Shown: positions 27,826-37,585, counted from the stretch's first letter. The stretch is DNA of 64,000 nt from Vibrio sp. JC009 (GCF_029016485.1 NZ_CP092107.1:434001-498000), one strand, 5' to 3'. Notes: a model not told the origin generated them from the sequence alone. Made by a program: numbers and translations.

Positions 27826-29087
27826 GCCAATTTAAAAAAACATATATAGACCTGAGAGATGAGATCTTTAATGCAATGGATGCAGCAAGTCTTGTTGAGG
27901 TAACAAATGAAGAGCTGGAATCTCAACTTAAAGACTCTGTGAATATCCTGATCAGCAAAAGACAGCTTCAGGTTTCTAACATTCAGAGGCAGGAGCTCGT
28001 ACAAGCTCTGATGGCAGAGCTAAAGGGCCTGGGACCTCTTCAGACATTAATCGATAACGATAATATCTCGGATATTATGATCAATGGGCCATCTGATATC
28101 TTTATTGAAGTTGGGGGGAAAGTTGAAAAATCCCAGATTCAGTTTGTTAATGAAAAACAGCTAAATACCATTGCCAAACGAATTGCGTCTAATGTCGGCA
28201 GGCGTATTGATGAGTCTAAACCCTTGTGTGATGCCCGACTGGTAGACGGAAGCCGGGTAAACATTGTTATACCTCCACTGGCCATTGATGGAACTTCAAT
28301 TTCCATTCGTAAATTTAAGCAGCATAAAATCAAGCTGGAAAATCTGGTTGAATTTGGCGCTATGTCCGTTGAAATGGCAAAGCTGCTTTCCATTGCCAGT
28401 TACTGCAAATGCAACATTTTGATTTCCGGAGGTACCGGTTCAGGTAAAACCACCCTTCTGAATGCCCTGTCCGGTTATATCGGAGAATCAGAACGAATCG
28501 TAACAATAGAGGACGCAGCAGAATTGCAACTGCAAAAACCACATATCGTCCGCCTTGAAACACGACAGGCAAGTGTAGAAGGTACCGGTGAGATCACCGC
28601 TCGCGACCTTGTGATAAACGCGCTGCGTATGCGTCCGGACAGAATCATCGTAGGTGAGTGTCGTGGTGGAGAGGCCTTTGAAATGCTTCAGGCAATGAAC
28701 ACAGGCCACGATGGTTCCATGTCCACACTCCACGCCAACACACCAAGAGACGCTATAGCACGTACAGAGAGTATGGTGATGATGGCAACCGCTACCCTAC
28801 CTCTGGAGGCAATCAGAAGAACCATTGTCAGCGCTGTAGATCTGATTGTTCAGGTTCGCCGCCTGCACGATGGCAGCCGTAAAGTGATGTTTATTTCCGA
28901 AGTAGTAGGGCTTGAAGGAGATAATGTCGTAATGGAAGACATATTCCGCTTTGAAAACTCTGGAGATTTTGAAGATGGCAAAGTAGCCGGAGATTTTCGC
29001 TCTCCCGGGTTATCAACCCGTTCAATTGTATACGAACGGGCTAAATTTTTTGGTCTTGATGGCGCTCTGCAGGAGATATTCGCATGA
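27822..29087 (+). CDS. tadA: Flp pilus secretion ATPase TadA (CpaF)
   Basis: 421 residues of the type II/IV secretion ATPase family: Walker [16 protein letters not shown] near 203-215, an Asp-box-like [13 protein letters not shown], Walker B region [15 protein letters not shown] and His box [18 protein letters not shown]. It powers pilin polymerisation (and in some systems retraction) at the cytoplasmic face of TadB/TadC. Overlaps tadZ and tadB by 4 bases each. A complete, apparently active enzyme. Confidence 0.95.
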   Translation: MSQFKKTYIDLRDEIFNAMDAASLVEVTNEELESQLKDSVNILISKRQLQVSNIQRQELVQALMAELKGLGPLQTLIDNDNISDIMINGPSDIFIEVGGKVEKSQIQFVNEKQLNTIAKRIASNVGRRIDESKPLCDARLVDGSRVNIVIPPLAIDGTSISIRKFKQHKIKLENLVEFGAMSVEMAKLLSIASYCKCNILISGGTGSGKTTLLNALSGYIGESERIVTIEDAAELQLQKPHIVRLETRQASVEGTGEITARDLVINALRMRPDRIIVGECRGGEAFEMLQAMNTGHDGSMSTLHANTPRDAIARTESMVMMATATLPLEAIRRTIVSAVDLIVQVRRLHDGSRKVMFISEVVGLEGDNVVMEDIFRFENSGDFEDGKVAGDFRSPGLSTRSIVYERAKFFGLDGALQEIFA

Positions 29088-29995
29088 TATATATCATATC
29101 CCTATGGTTTGCTGTATTCATTGCCTGGTTTATACACAGTTACCAACGTAAAAAACAACTCTCATCACTTATAGAATCAGAAGGTGAGTTTGAAGGTGTT
29201 CAGGGGGTTAAAACTGTTATTGACGTTGACCACTTTGAAGCCAGTTTACGGCTTAAAATTAAGTTTTTCTTCAAGCAGTTACACAACCTGCTATCACCCA
29301 ACATAACGCTAAAGCTCATTGCTTTTTTTGGGATCACCGCCACTGCACTTTATTTTATTAACTCTTTTTTGCTTCATGCAGACTATATGTATTGTCTGAT
29401 GATATGCGAGCCTGTCCTTTTTTTCGTATTTGTCATCAAACTTCAGCAAAGAAAGGCTCAAAAGTTTCAGAACGATTTTCCGGATGCGCTTAATATTTTG
29501 GTTGGAGCTTTGTCTGCCGGGCAAAGTGTTGTTCATGCTTTTGAATACGTAGGAAAAACACTGGACAACGACGTTGGCCAGGAGTTTCGCTATATGGCTG
29601 AACGCCTGCTGATTGGAGAAGATGCAGACGATGTTCTGTCCAGAAGTGCCAACTCTTTTCCCTATGTTGAGTATTTTTTCTTTGCTTCAACTATCCGTTT
29701 AAATCTAAGCCGGGGCGGACAGCTCAAAGAGGTAATCAGCCGGATTAACCGGATTATGTTTGAAGCCAGAGCCATGGATAAAAAGAAAAACGCTCTGACA
29801 TCCGAAGCCCGGGCGTCGGCTAAAATTATCGGTTGTCTGCCGCTGTTCTTCTTATTGATTCTGAGATTCAGTGCCCCGGAAAACTACAACTTCGTCATGT
29901 TTGAAGACGCTGGAAAACCCCTATTCTACTACGTATTGATTAGCGAACTTATCGGCTTTTTCTGTATCTGGATGATACTAAAGGGGGTTGAATAG
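29084..29995 (+). CDS. tadB: Flp pilus inner-membrane platform protein TadB
   Basis: 303 residues with an N-terminal membrane helix, a pair near residues 85-125 and C-terminal helices, and the T2SSF-type cytoplasmic domain (FPDALNILVGALSAGQSVVHAF). With TadC it forms the membrane platform on which TadA acts. The start overlaps tadA by 4 bases. The family motif region LSAGQS-HAFE matches TadB homologues. Confidence 0.9.
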   Translation: MIYIISLWFAVFIAWFIHSYQRKKQLSSLIESEGEFEGVQGVKTVIDVDHFEASLRLKIKFFFKQLHNLLSPNITLKLIAFFGITATALYFINSFLLHADYMYCLMICEPVLFFVFVIKLQQRKAQKFQNDFPDALNILVGALSAGQSVVHAFEYVGKTLDNDVGQEFRYMAERLLIGEDADDVLSRSANSFPYVEYFFFASTIRLNLSRGGQLKEVISRINRIMFEARAMDKKKNALTSEARASAKIIGCLPLFFLLILRFSAPENYNFVMFEDAGKPLFYYVLISELIGFFCIWMILKGVE

Positions 29996-29996
29996 C

Positions 29997-30872
29997 ATGA
30001 ACAACATTAACCACTACCTGTTTATTGTTATTGCCACACTGGTTTCACTGATCATTGCTTACCTGTTTATGAAAGTATTTGACTCGACAAACTCTAAGCT
30101 GACTGCCAGCCGGTACATAGGATCGACTGAGAACGAAAAAAAACGAGTTAAGCTGATAAATAAACTACTGGATATGTTTAACTTCAACCAGGAAGAAAGC
30201 CGTAAGAAATTAATCTCGGCAGGTATATACAGTGAATTCTTTGCGCGTAGCTACTATTTATTCAAAATTGTACCTTTAGTGGTCTGTGTTGGTATGGCAG
30301 TGTTCGGCTATCTGACAAAACTAATCAGTTTTAATACCTTTATCATGGCTGCCGGTATCTCCGTAGTTGTGTTCGTTATTGGCCTGGATGCCTATGTTGC
30401 AGCCCGGGGTAAAAAAATAACCCGCCGTGTAAGTGCCCGCCTCCCCTTCTTGTTGGATCTGATGAATGTTTGTGTTCATACCGGAATGACCATTGAAGCC
30501 TGCCTTGACCATCTTGCCGGAGAACTGGTTACCGTTGACGAGCACCTTGCCTACAACGTTAAAAAAATCACAGAGCGGGCCAAGCTAGTGGGCATAGAAA
30601 AAGCTATTAATGAGTTCTATGAACGAATACCTACCAACGAGGCACAGAGCTTCGTAATGACTCTAACCCAAAGCCTTCAATACGGTTCGTCAATCGGTCC
30701 GGTTTTAGCCGGACTGGCTTCAGATATTCGTGAGCTGAACATGATGGAACTCGAAGAGAAAATAGGAAAAATGGGAGCAAAAATGTCTATTCCTATGATT
30801 GTTTTTATCATGATCCCGATAGTTATTTTGATTGTTGCTCCCGGTTTTATGAGGATGATGCCAGATGCATAA
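29997..30872 (+). CDS. tadC: Flp pilus inner-membrane platform protein TadC
   Basis: 291 residues from ATG 29997, one base after the tadB stop, with GGGGG about 10 bases upstream; a TTG 9 bases earlier is possible but unlikely. T2SSF domain: ARLPFLLDLMNVCVHTGMTIE, then FVMTLTQSLQYGSSIGPVL, with helices at both ends. It is the second half of the platform with TadB. The 3' end overlaps tadD by 8 bases. Confidence 0.9.
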   Translation: MNNINHYLFIVIATLVSLIIAYLFMKVFDSTNSKLTASRYIGSTENEKKRVKLINKLLDMFNFNQEESRKKLISAGIYSEFFARSYYLFKIVPLVVCVGMAVFGYLTKLISFNTFIMAAGISVVVFVIGLDAYVAARGKKITRRVSARLPFLLDLMNVCVHTGMTIEACLDHLAGELVTVDEHLAYNVKKITERAKLVGIEKAINEFYERIPTNEAQSFVMTLTQSLQYGSSIGPVLAGLASDIRELNMMELEEKIGKMGAKMSIPMIVFIMIPIVILIVAPGFMRMMPDA

Positions 30873-32115
30873 ATTCAAAACACTGTTAATAGCATCACTA
30901 TTGTTTAGCGGGTGCGCTTCTACCAACCCTGAACTGGAGACCAAAGAAAAACTCCTGATCGCTTCTGACGATAAAAAGCAGCTTATCGAGTTTTATAAGG
31001 CTAACCTCGGAGCAGATGAGCAATACGATATCAAACTTGTTGAAACTTATCTGGATATGAAGGATATCAAATCAGCAGAATTATATGCCAGAACCTTTTC
31101 TGAGAAAGAAAAACAACAGGCTGACTATATATTCATTGATGTACGCATCGCCTATCAAAAACAGCGCTACCTTGAAGCTGAGTCCAAACTGGAAGCCTAC
31201 CTTGCTTCCGGAGGAGAGCCATATCAATACAACTTAATGAAAGGCAAGCTTAAAGCACAACAAGGACAATATAAGGAAGCTCTCAGCCTGTTTGAGCAGA
31301 GCCGTAAGCTAACCATCGACGATAGCGAAGTCATCAATAACATCGCGGTCGTGAAAATGATGCAACAAAACTACACTGAAGCAATGCAGTTGCTTTATGA
31401 GCTTTATCTTCAAAATAAGCAGGACGCCAAAATCCGTGCGAATTTAATTGTGGCCTCTGCTCACGCAAACCGGGCAGATATCGCTCTGGATGCCCTGAAG
31501 GAAAAATACAATGAGGAACAGGCTCATGCTCAGCTAAGTATTCTGATGAAGTCGGTTCAAAAAAATACCTATCAGAAAAACAAAACAACATCAGCAAACA
31601 TTACACCCACAAAGCAACTAGAAAAACCAAACAACAAACACAAAGCGAAAGCGCAACTACCCGATAAAACGCATAGTGAGAAACAAACTGAAATGGCTGT
31701 CGTTGATAACAACAAAACTCCACCAAAATTTCTTCGCACAACAAAAAAGGAGCCCGTAGCGAATAAGCATGCGACCACACCCAAAACCGACCCGACAGTT
31801 ACGGCACAAAATACCAAAAACAACGCCCAAAAAACACTGGTTAAGCCTTCAAAATATAAACGAGCAGTAACATCAACTCTCAACTCTGTTTACAGAATAC
31901 AAGTTCTGGCTACCTATAAAGCGATTTCTGATGAGTACTTAAGATACTTAAAGACTAACTATGGCGCCGTTTACGCCTACACCCATAACTTATGGAAGAG
32001 GTACTGCATCGGTGAGTTCTCAACCATAGAGGAAGCAAAGGCATTCCTGGCCCGTGAAAACATAAAGGGTGCCTTTGTCGTTGATTACACTAAAAATCGG
32101 CATATTAAATTATGA
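30865..32115 (+). CDS. tadD: TadD-like TPR lipoprotein with C-terminal SPOR-like domain
   Basis: 416 residues. Lipoprotein signal (LLIASLLFSGC, Cys17), then TPR-type helical repeats through about residue 220 as in TadD, which aids secretin assembly. Then comes a basic, low-complexity Lys/Thr/Asn-rich linker (about 225-340). The last 70 residues (VYRIQVLATYKAISDEYLRY, then KRYCIGEFSTIEEAKAFL) look like a SPOR domain, which binds denuded peptidoglycan. TadD is usually described as just a TPR lipoprotein, so the SPOR extension is notable. Overlaps tadC and tadE. Confidence 0.82.
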   Translation: MHKFKTLLIASLLFSGCASTNPELETKEKLLIASDDKKQLIEFYKANLGADEQYDIKLVETYLDMKDIKSAELYARTFSEKEKQQADYIFIDVRIAYQKQRYLEAESKLEAYLASGGEPYQYNLMKGKLKAQQGQYKEALSLFEQSRKLTIDDSEVINNIAVVKMMQQNYTEAMQLLYELYLQNKQDAKIRANLIVASAHANRADIALDALKEKYNEEQAHAQLSILMKSVQKNTYQKNKTTSANITPTKQLEKPNNKHKAKAQLPDKTHSEKQTEMAVVDNNKTPPKFLRTTKKEPVANKHATTPKTDPTVTAQNTKNNAQKTLVKPSKYKRAVTSTLNSVYRIQVLATYKAISDEYLRYLKTNYGAVYAYTHNLWKRYCIGEFSTIEEAKAFLARENIKGAFVVDYTKNRHIKL

Positions 32116-32642
32116 AACGTTTCAGTAAAGGCAGCGTCACTGTTGAGGTCGCGATAGGAATACCCGTTTTTATTGTCGTCATCGCTCTTTGGTTTGAGCT
32201 ATGTGTGATGATGATTGCTATCAATATCGCGGACAACGCACTGGTGTCTGCCGTTTCTTTTAGCAAAAAACAGGGCTCCATTCATGGCGCTAAAGCTGCT
32301 GACTATAAAAAATTTGTTGAGCAAACTCTGGAAGAAGCGGCTGGTATTCTTTGGACTGGAGTTATTGATCCGCAAAGCGTCGAGAGCGGAATAACTTACT
32401 TTAAGCACTACTCCGATGCTGTAATTTGTTCTCGCTACTCAGTCATTATAGAAAACTGCTCCCAAGCTTCAGACAGTGCAGAAGGTATGGCCATTGCCTT
32501 GTATCAAATTACATACACCTATAGGCCCATGTTCGGTTTTGGCATTCCAGAACTGCCTGTAAGAAGAGAACATTTTGCGATACAAGAAAACGAACGTTGC
32601 AGATTAAAAAAAGGTAAAGGGAAAGGACACTATTGTGGGTAA
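32112..32642 (+). CDS. tadE: TadE-like pseudopilin
   Basis: 176 residues. The N-terminus RFSKGSVTVEVAIGIPVF is a TadE-type prepilin-like signal: Gly7 followed by SVTVEVA with Glu at +5, then a hydrophobic helix. TadV should process it, and it helps to make the Flp pilus. Four cysteines in the exported part may pair. Overlaps tadD by 4 bases and tadF by 8 bases. TadE and TadF are similar families; order is used to separate them. Confidence 0.82.
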   Translation: MKRFSKGSVTVEVAIGIPVFIVVIALWFELCVMMIAINIADNALVSAVSFSKKQGSIHGAKAADYKKFVEQTLEEAAGILWTGVIDPQSVESGITYFKHYSDAVICSRYSVIIENCSQASDSAEGMAIALYQITYTYRPMFGFGIPELPVRREHFAIQENERCRLKKGKGKGHYCG

Positions 32643-33186
32643 ACGTAAACAAAAAGGCGTATTCATTATAGAGCTAAGTATTATTCTGGTATTTCTTTCT
32701 GCTCTTTGCGCCATGCAAATAAATATAATGATTGCCACATCAAAAAAAGGTCAAATGGAAAGGCTTGCATACTCTTTGGTAGGAATCCTATCTGAGAGAG
32801 AAGAGTTTTTCCGGGATAAAGGAAATATGTGTGAATCACCTACTTTTTGTACAATTCTGGCAGACGAGTTATATGATATAGCAATTAAATCAATGGAGCG
32901 TATGTCCTCGAGTTTCGATTCCAGTGATTTCGGATTTCAGATTGAAGAATATATCAAGTCCGAACACGAAAATAAATATTCAGTTCGCCGACGAGGAGCA
33001 ACTTCTGGCTGTAACTTTTATACCATTGATGGTGTGGACACAATTATTCCTCAAACCGCAAAAGGTACAAATTTGCCGATATACCAGGTCTCCCTGTGCT
33101 ACGCAACACCATTTAACCTAATTGGTATTAGTAATGGTCAGTTTACTCATATCACAGCCTCTGCATTTTCCTATGCGCGTTATTAG
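32635..33186 (+). CDS. tadF: TadF-like pseudopilin
   Basis: 183 residues from a GTG start at 32635 inside the end of tadE. N-terminus GKRKQKGVFIIELSIILVFL: a basic stretch, Gly, then FIIELS with the prepilin-type Glu and a hydrophobic helix. The exported domain has four cysteines (GNMCESPTFC and two later). It should act with TadE and TadG in pilus biogenesis. The GTG start within an overlap suggests coupled translation. Confidence 0.8.
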   Translation: MGKRKQKGVFIIELSIILVFLSALCAMQINIMIATSKKGQMERLAYSLVGILSEREEFFRDKGNMCESPTFCTILADELYDIAIKSMERMSSSFDSSDFGFQIEEYIKSEHENKYSVRRRGATSGCNFYTIDGVDTIIPQTAKGTNLPIYQVSLCYATPFNLIGISNGQFTHITASAFSYARY

Positions 33187-33196
33187 GGAGAACAAT

Positions 33197-34447
33197 ATGC
33201 TAAATAAACAGAAAGGTGTAGCCACAATTATGCTGGCAATACTGCTTCCATTAATGATTATAATCTTCGCTATTGCACTTCGTATTACTCAGCATTCCCA
33301 GGCAAATGCGAAAATTAAAGAAGCTGCAGAGGTAGCAAGTCTGGCTTTAATTTCTGAGGCAACAGGTGATAATCAGCCAAACGTTCCTTTAGCCGTAGAT
33401 ATTGTCGACGCATTTGTAAAAGATAATATGGACGAAATCGAAGTGGCGGTTGTACCAACCAATTGCAAAAAAGGCAGCGATTGTCTTAAGGCAAGTGGCG
33501 AATTAGGACCATTTATCGATTATGCTGTATCCGCGTCTTCAAAACATAAGTCATGGCTAGCCTATTCTGAGGTGGGGCTAGAGCCAGAGTTCAGGGTAAA
33601 CGGACTCTCTACCTCAAGAAAGTTTGCCCCACTGCCCATAGATATTTATCTGGTCGTAGATTTTAGTGCATCCATGATGTACCAGTTCTCAGGAGGGGGA
33701 CGAAGAATGCAGGAGGTTTACCGCACAGTAGAAAAACTAATCGAGGACCTTGAAAAATACAACAACTTTAATAAACACAAAAGCCGAATAGCATTACTTG
33801 GGTATAATCAAGTCAATATAAAATATATTAACCGTCAACGAGTCAGAATTGACTATGTTGTTGATAACAACGCAGCTAAGACGGTTAAAAATATGTTTAA
33901 AACAAAAATCCCCATTCCTAACTGGACATTAAATAGTTACCAGAGGAAATATGTACCACTCACTTTTCACGATATACCTCTTGGTGACAATTACTCTCAA
34001 GTCAAGGCAATACTAGGTTCAGCTTTATATACAACAGGCAGAACCGAGTCATGGCAAGGACTAATAGCTGCAGCACAAGAACTAAATAAGCAAAAGAAAT
34101 ACAACACCAGGCAGGCCATAATAATAATTTCAGATGGAGATGACAGCCCTAGAGAATCTTTTCAGCAGCGAGATAGTTCTACAAATATCTCTTATTTTTT
34201 CCCGTCACTTGTAAGTCATGGCTTATGCCGAAAATTGGAAAATATGGCTAAATCTAAGGAAGATAGAGAAGGAAACCCAGTGGAGTATATTATCGGTGTA
34301 ATAGGCATTGATTATATTGTAGACCGAACCAGAAATGGAATGTACGACTGTGTTGGCGCCGAAAATATTTTTCATGCCAAAGGTAAAGGAGAGGCTTACA
34401 AGCATATCCTTAAATTACTAGGCGAAGAAACCGGAAGATTAAGATAA
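33197..34447 (+). CDS. tadG: TadG-like protein with von Willebrand factor A domain
   Basis: 416 residues from ATG 33197 (AGGGAG 7 bases upstream); the frame is open back to 33122 but that would run inside tadF. N-terminal KGVATIMLAILLPLMIII is the pilus-assembly TadG segment and membrane helix. A VWA domain follows with MIDAS DFSAS near residue 154 and IIIISDGDD near the end. TadG binds the envelope or matrix and anchors the pilus in other systems. It is the last classical tad gene, followed 15 bases later by the OmpA-like gene. Confidence 0.85.
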   Translation: MLNKQKGVATIMLAILLPLMIIIFAIALRITQHSQANAKIKEAAEVASLALISEATGDNQPNVPLAVDIVDAFVKDNMDEIEVAVVPTNCKKGSDCLKASGELGPFIDYAVSASSKHKSWLAYSEVGLEPEFRVNGLSTSRKFAPLPIDIYLVVDFSASMMYQFSGGGRRMQEVYRTVEKLIEDLEKYNNFNKHKSRIALLGYNQVNIKYINRQRVRIDYVVDNNAAKTVKNMFKTKIPIPNWTLNSYQRKYVPLTFHDIPLGDNYSQVKAILGSALYTTGRTESWQGLIAAAQELNKQKKYNTRQAIIIISDGDDSPRESFQQRDSSTNISYFFPSLVSHGLCRKLENMAKSKEDREGNPVEYIIGVIGIDYIVDRTRNGMYDCVGAENIFHAKGKGEAYKHILKLLGEETGRLR

Positions 34448-34462
34448 AAAGAGTCAATAATT

Positions 34463-35053
34463 ATGAAAAAAAGTTGGATAATATTTACTTTACTATTTAG
34501 CAGCTCAGCATTTGCATCCTGTATTGAGACAGAAAATAGCTATATCACTACCGTATCAATAAAAGATACTTACAAGGTAACTACCCAAAAAAATGGCCGC
34601 ATTCTGGATGTTGAAAAAGAAGCTGGTAATCCTAAATCAAAAATTTCAGAGGAAAAGGTCATTGAAGGTAACGCAGATTCAGAAGAATGTATTTACGACA
34701 GTAAATCCCAGACACTGATACTGAACTACGCAATTAACAAAGACAGACTCACTCCGGCCCATCAACAGGTACTTCAGCAGTACCTTGAAATCCTGGATAA
34801 AAGCCTTTCGATTGTTGTAGACGGGCATGCGGATAAAACCGGCAGTCCTAAATACAATCTGGCCCTGTCAAAAAGAAGAGCCTCAAATGCTGCAAGCTAC
34901 TTAAGAGACACCCTGGGTCAGGGCAAACGTATTATTGAGCGCGGTTTTGGTGAATCCTCACCTGTCTGCTCATCAACAGAAAACGGTAAATCCGGGTGTA
35001 ACCGCAGGGTTGTATTGACCGTTGAAGCGTCAGAAGGAATTAATAAAAAATAG
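34463..35053 (+). CDS. OmpA-family periplasmic protein of the tad locus
   Basis: 196 residues, signal peptide ending AFAS. The C-terminal 110 residues are an OmpA-like peptidoglycan-binding domain (VVDGHADKTGSPKYNLALSKRRA, core GHADKTG and LSKRRA; the end has GCNRRVVL). The N-terminal 80 residues match nothing that I recognise. OmpA-like genes commonly close Vibrio tad loci and may anchor the pilus machine to the cell wall. Spacing of 15 bases from tadG and a following terminator mark it as the last gene of the operon. Confidence 0.85.
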   Translation: MKKSWIIFTLLFSSSAFASCIETENSYITTVSIKDTYKVTTQKNGRILDVEKEAGNPKSKISEEKVIEGNADSEECIYDSKSQTLILNYAINKDRLTPAHQQVLQQYLEILDKSLSIVVDGHADKTGSPKYNLALSKRRASNAASYLRDTLGQGKRIIERGFGESSPVCSSTENGKSGCNRRVVLTVEASEGINKK

Positions 35054-35079
35054 TCAAACCAGCATTAACTAATACAACT

Positions 35080-35115
35080 AAGCCCCTGACAGCTTATGCC
35101 ATCAGGGGCTTATGG
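35080..35115. terminator. Bidirectional terminator between the tad operon and dsbA
   Basis: Stem AAGCCCCTGA/TCAGGGGCTT (35080-35089 with 35102-35111). It lies between two converging genes and could stop both. The T tract is short on either side. Confidence 0.75.
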
Positions 35116-35147
35116 TTTAACAGAATGAATGTACCCGCTAGGTCAAA

Positions 35148-35747
35148 TTACATTTTCAGCAGATAGTTCACCAAATCAATATACTCACCAATCGTATTAA
35201 TACTGCCAGCATCAACAACATACTTGTTGTTTACAACCACGCCCGGAACACCTGTCAGCTCACTATTGTTAAACTGCTTGTCAAAGCGCTTTTGCATTGA
35301 ATCAACTGCAAAACCATTGAATGCCGCATCAAACTTCTTAGGGTCCGTGCCGTTATCAATAAAGATTTGGCGCAGCTCTTCCACATTTTTTGGATCCTGG
35401 CGAAGATCCTGAACCTGTCTGAACATCGCAGGAATCATTTTCTTTTCATTCTTTAAAACCACCATGGTTGCGTAAGCTTTAGCCATAGGAACGGCCATTT
35501 TGCTTCCCATAAAAGCTACGTGAACTTTCTGGAATCTGGCGTTTTCAGGAATATTTTCTTTAAGCTGAGCAATCACACCTTCAAACTTATAACAGTGACC
35601 ACAATAGAAAGAAAAGAATTCAGTAACCAGCGGCTGCTTTGATGCTTCCAGGTCCAGCACCTTGTAATGTTTGCCCTCTGTAAATTGCGCTGCATTTGCC
35701 GCAAAGCTCAGAACAAGGGCTGAAAATAGGGTAAATAATTTTTTCAT
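35148..35747 (-). CDS. dsbA: Periplasmic thiol:disulphide oxidoreductase DsbA-like (CGHC)
   Basis: 199 residues from ATG 35747, chosen because the signal peptide [19 protein letters not shown] follows at once; an upstream in-frame ATG at 35795 would add 16 residues in front of it. The active site is Cys49-Gly-His-Cys52 within [13 protein letters not shown], and the cis-proline loop is LTGVPGVVV. The whole sequence resembles Vibrio TcpG/DsbA, which has CPHC. The Gly form is like eukaryotic PDI and may be a weaker oxidant. It may fold nearby exported Cys-containing proteins (TadE, TadF, TadG); that link is inferred. It could be a second DsbA rather than the main one. Confidence 0.9.
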   Translation of the reverse strand: MKKLFTLFSALVLSFAANAAQFTEGKHYKVLDLEASKQPLVTEFFSFYCGHCYKFEGVIAQLKENIPENARFQKVHVAFMGSKMAVPMAKAYATMVVLKNEKKMIPAMFRQVQDLRQDPKNVEELRQIFIDNGTDPKKFDAAFNGFAVDSMQKRFDKQFNNSELTGVPGVVVNNKYVVDAGSINTIGEYIDLVNYLLKM

Positions 35748-35894
35748 TAGAAAATCTCTTTTTAAAACTGATAATTTTTGTTTTTGTACTAACAAGCTGC
35801 AGAACGAGCTGTCCCGCCTGCTAACGCTGAATGTTTGGAGGAAGTGTTATACCAATCCCAGCAATCACTGAACAGCTAATTACTGGTATTGGTA

Positions 35895-36305
35895 TTAACT
35901 AATCGGAGGTCGGTAAATAGAGCTGGAAACCAGGCGTGGCTTAGCCACAGGCTCATCGTCAATTAACGCAAGAGAATGCACCCTGACAATGCTATGCTCT
36001 GCATGCATAGTTGCCGGGAAAGTGAGAATATTGGAAAAAGCCGGGCAACAGGTGTGTGCCGCTTTTGTATCGTGTTTAGCGGCGTCAATCACCGCTTTAA
36101 CTATCTGCTGATTTTGAGCGAGAATTCTGGATTCATCATAATGCTGACAATCCAGCGCAGGGGCCTGCATTTTCAGCATAGACTCAGTACCCTTGCTATG
36201 ATTGGCACTCACCAGCTTGCCGGTTGATATCACACCCAGCATTGATGTTGTCAATACAAGAAGCAGCGCACTGCAAATCCAAACTGTCCGTTGAAATACA
36301 GACAT
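35895..36305 (-). CDS. Hypothetical exported or anchored small protein
   Basis: 136 residues; not recognised. Residues 8-30 form a hydrophobic signal or anchor segment (ICSALLLVLTTSMLGVIS). The remainder is short, with Cys and His residues (ALDCQHYDE, HTCCPAF, MHAEHSIV) that could bind metal, and a terminal SSSIYRPPIS. A GGGA ribosome site lies before the ATG. It lies between dsbA and an AraC-type regulator gene on the same strand; 89 bases separate it from that regulator, so it may be a separate unit. Codon use looks genuine; function unknown. Confidence 0.6.
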   Translation of the reverse strand: MSVFQRTVWICSALLLVLTTSMLGVISTGKLVSANHSKGTESMLKMQAPALDCQHYDESRILAQNQQIVKAVIDAAKHDTKAAHTCCPAFSNILTFPATMHAEHSIVRVHSLALIDDEPVAKPRLVSSSIYRPPIS

Positions 36306-36394
36306 CCATTCCCATCCAGATAAAACTTTCGCTAAATCATACCCGATGTTTACTGCATACTGTCAACCTAAATTTTGATAACTGTCGGAAGTAT

Positions 36395-37258
36395 TTAACG
36401 GTTTTCAGAAAAGAACTTCGACATATTACGAAATTCGGTTGGCGAAATATCCGTATGCCTTCTGAAAAACTTAGCCAGGTTGGTCGGCTCATTAAAACCC
36501 AGGCCGATAGCAATTTCAGAAATAGGCATATTGGTGTAGCCAAGCTGACGCTTTGCTTCAAGTATGATCCGCGAATCGATAATCTGTTTTGCAGGAACAC
36601 CTTTAATTTTCTTACAAACACTATTCAGCCTTTTCGCTGATGTACGCAGCTCTTCAATATATTCGCTCACGTTGTGTCTTTGAGAGAAGTAGTGCTCCAC
36701 TGCATCATTAAACATCTGAAAATCTTCCAGATCTTTACTTCGCGATATCTGCTGCCTGCTGTAATTAGTGCGGAAGAAAATTTTATACAGAATATTCTGC
36801 AGCAGGTTTCTCTGAATCTGTCCAGAAACCATATCATCAGAACCCATGTAGTCATCATAAAGCATGTTAAATTCACGGCCGATCAAATCCAGAACCTCAG
36901 TCATAACATCAACACTTCGGATCGCTTTGGTTATCGCATAGTTGGCATCAAGGCGATCGATCGGGAAAATCTCAGAATCCTGAAAACTAACGATATACCC
37001 CTGCCACTGAAACTTAGATTCAAAGTAATGAACCTGATGCGGACTAAGAACAAACAGAGTCCCGGGACGGCAGTGATACATTTTATTATCGATATAATGA
37101 TATCCATGCCCTTCAGTGATTAAGATAAGCGCATAGAATTCAACCCCGTGAGGAACCGTCAGCTCATCATCTCCCCTCTCCCTTCTCAAATCATCCACTT
37201 TATACATGGTGATACCAAGGGTATAGGTCTCGTTATCAAAGGGAACGGAGTTAATCAT
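36395..37258 (-). CDS. AraC-family transcriptional regulator
   Basis: 287 residues. N-terminal cupin-like sensor (VEFYALILITEGHGYHYIDN, FVLSPHQVHYFES) typical of small-molecule-binding AraC proteins, and a C-terminal double helix-turn-helix (about 185-285; PISEIAIGLGFNEPTNLAKFFRRHTDISPTEFR, of which GLGFNEPTNLAKFF is the key part). Effector unknown. It lies between a hypothetical gene and a reductive dehalogenase cassette transcribed in the same direction, and could control either or a distant target. A perfect inverted repeat 57 bases upstream may be its own operator. Confidence 0.9.
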   Translation of the reverse strand: MINSVPFDNETYTLGITMYKVDDLRRERGDDELTVPHGVEFYALILITEGHGYHYIDNKMYHCRPGTLFVLSPHQVHYFESKFQWQGYIVSFQDSEIFPIDRLDANYAITKAIRSVDVMTEVLDLIGREFNMLYDDYMGSDDMVSGQIQRNLLQNILYKIFFRTNYSRQQISRSKDLEDFQMFNDAVEHYFSQRHNVSEYIEELRTSAKRLNSVCKKIKGVPAKQIIDSRIILEAKRQLGYTNMPISEIAIGLGFNEPTNLAKFFRRHTDISPTEFRNMSKFFSENR

Positions 37259-37314
37259 AGTCAGTACCTGCTCTGCCTTACATCATGAAAAGTCGTTGAT
37301 TAATAGAATAATCA

Positions 37315-37331
37315 TTAACCAAATGGGTTAA
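37315..37331. promoter_or_regulatory. Inverted repeat, possible AraC-regulator operator
   Basis: TTAACC-AAATG-GGTTAA, perfect 6-base arms with a 5-base spacer, 57 bases upstream of the AraC-family start codon. Position suits autoregulation; not recognised as a known box. Confidence 0.35.
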
Positions 37332-37585
37332 AGATACATTTAGCCTATACATGGATACATTCCATTCTTACGCTAAAAAGTTTGACTTCAGTCAATATAT
37401 TTCACCCCTTTACAAAACATTAACCAATCCCCCAAAATAACAATAACTTATAAGTCAAATCACAGAACATTTCCATGCTCAAAGGTAAAAAAACACCCTT
37501 CTCATAAATTAATACCCACACAAAAAGTACCACTAATCATTCACTTAGTTAGACTTAAACGGCCACTCAATAACTTCTGGATAAA

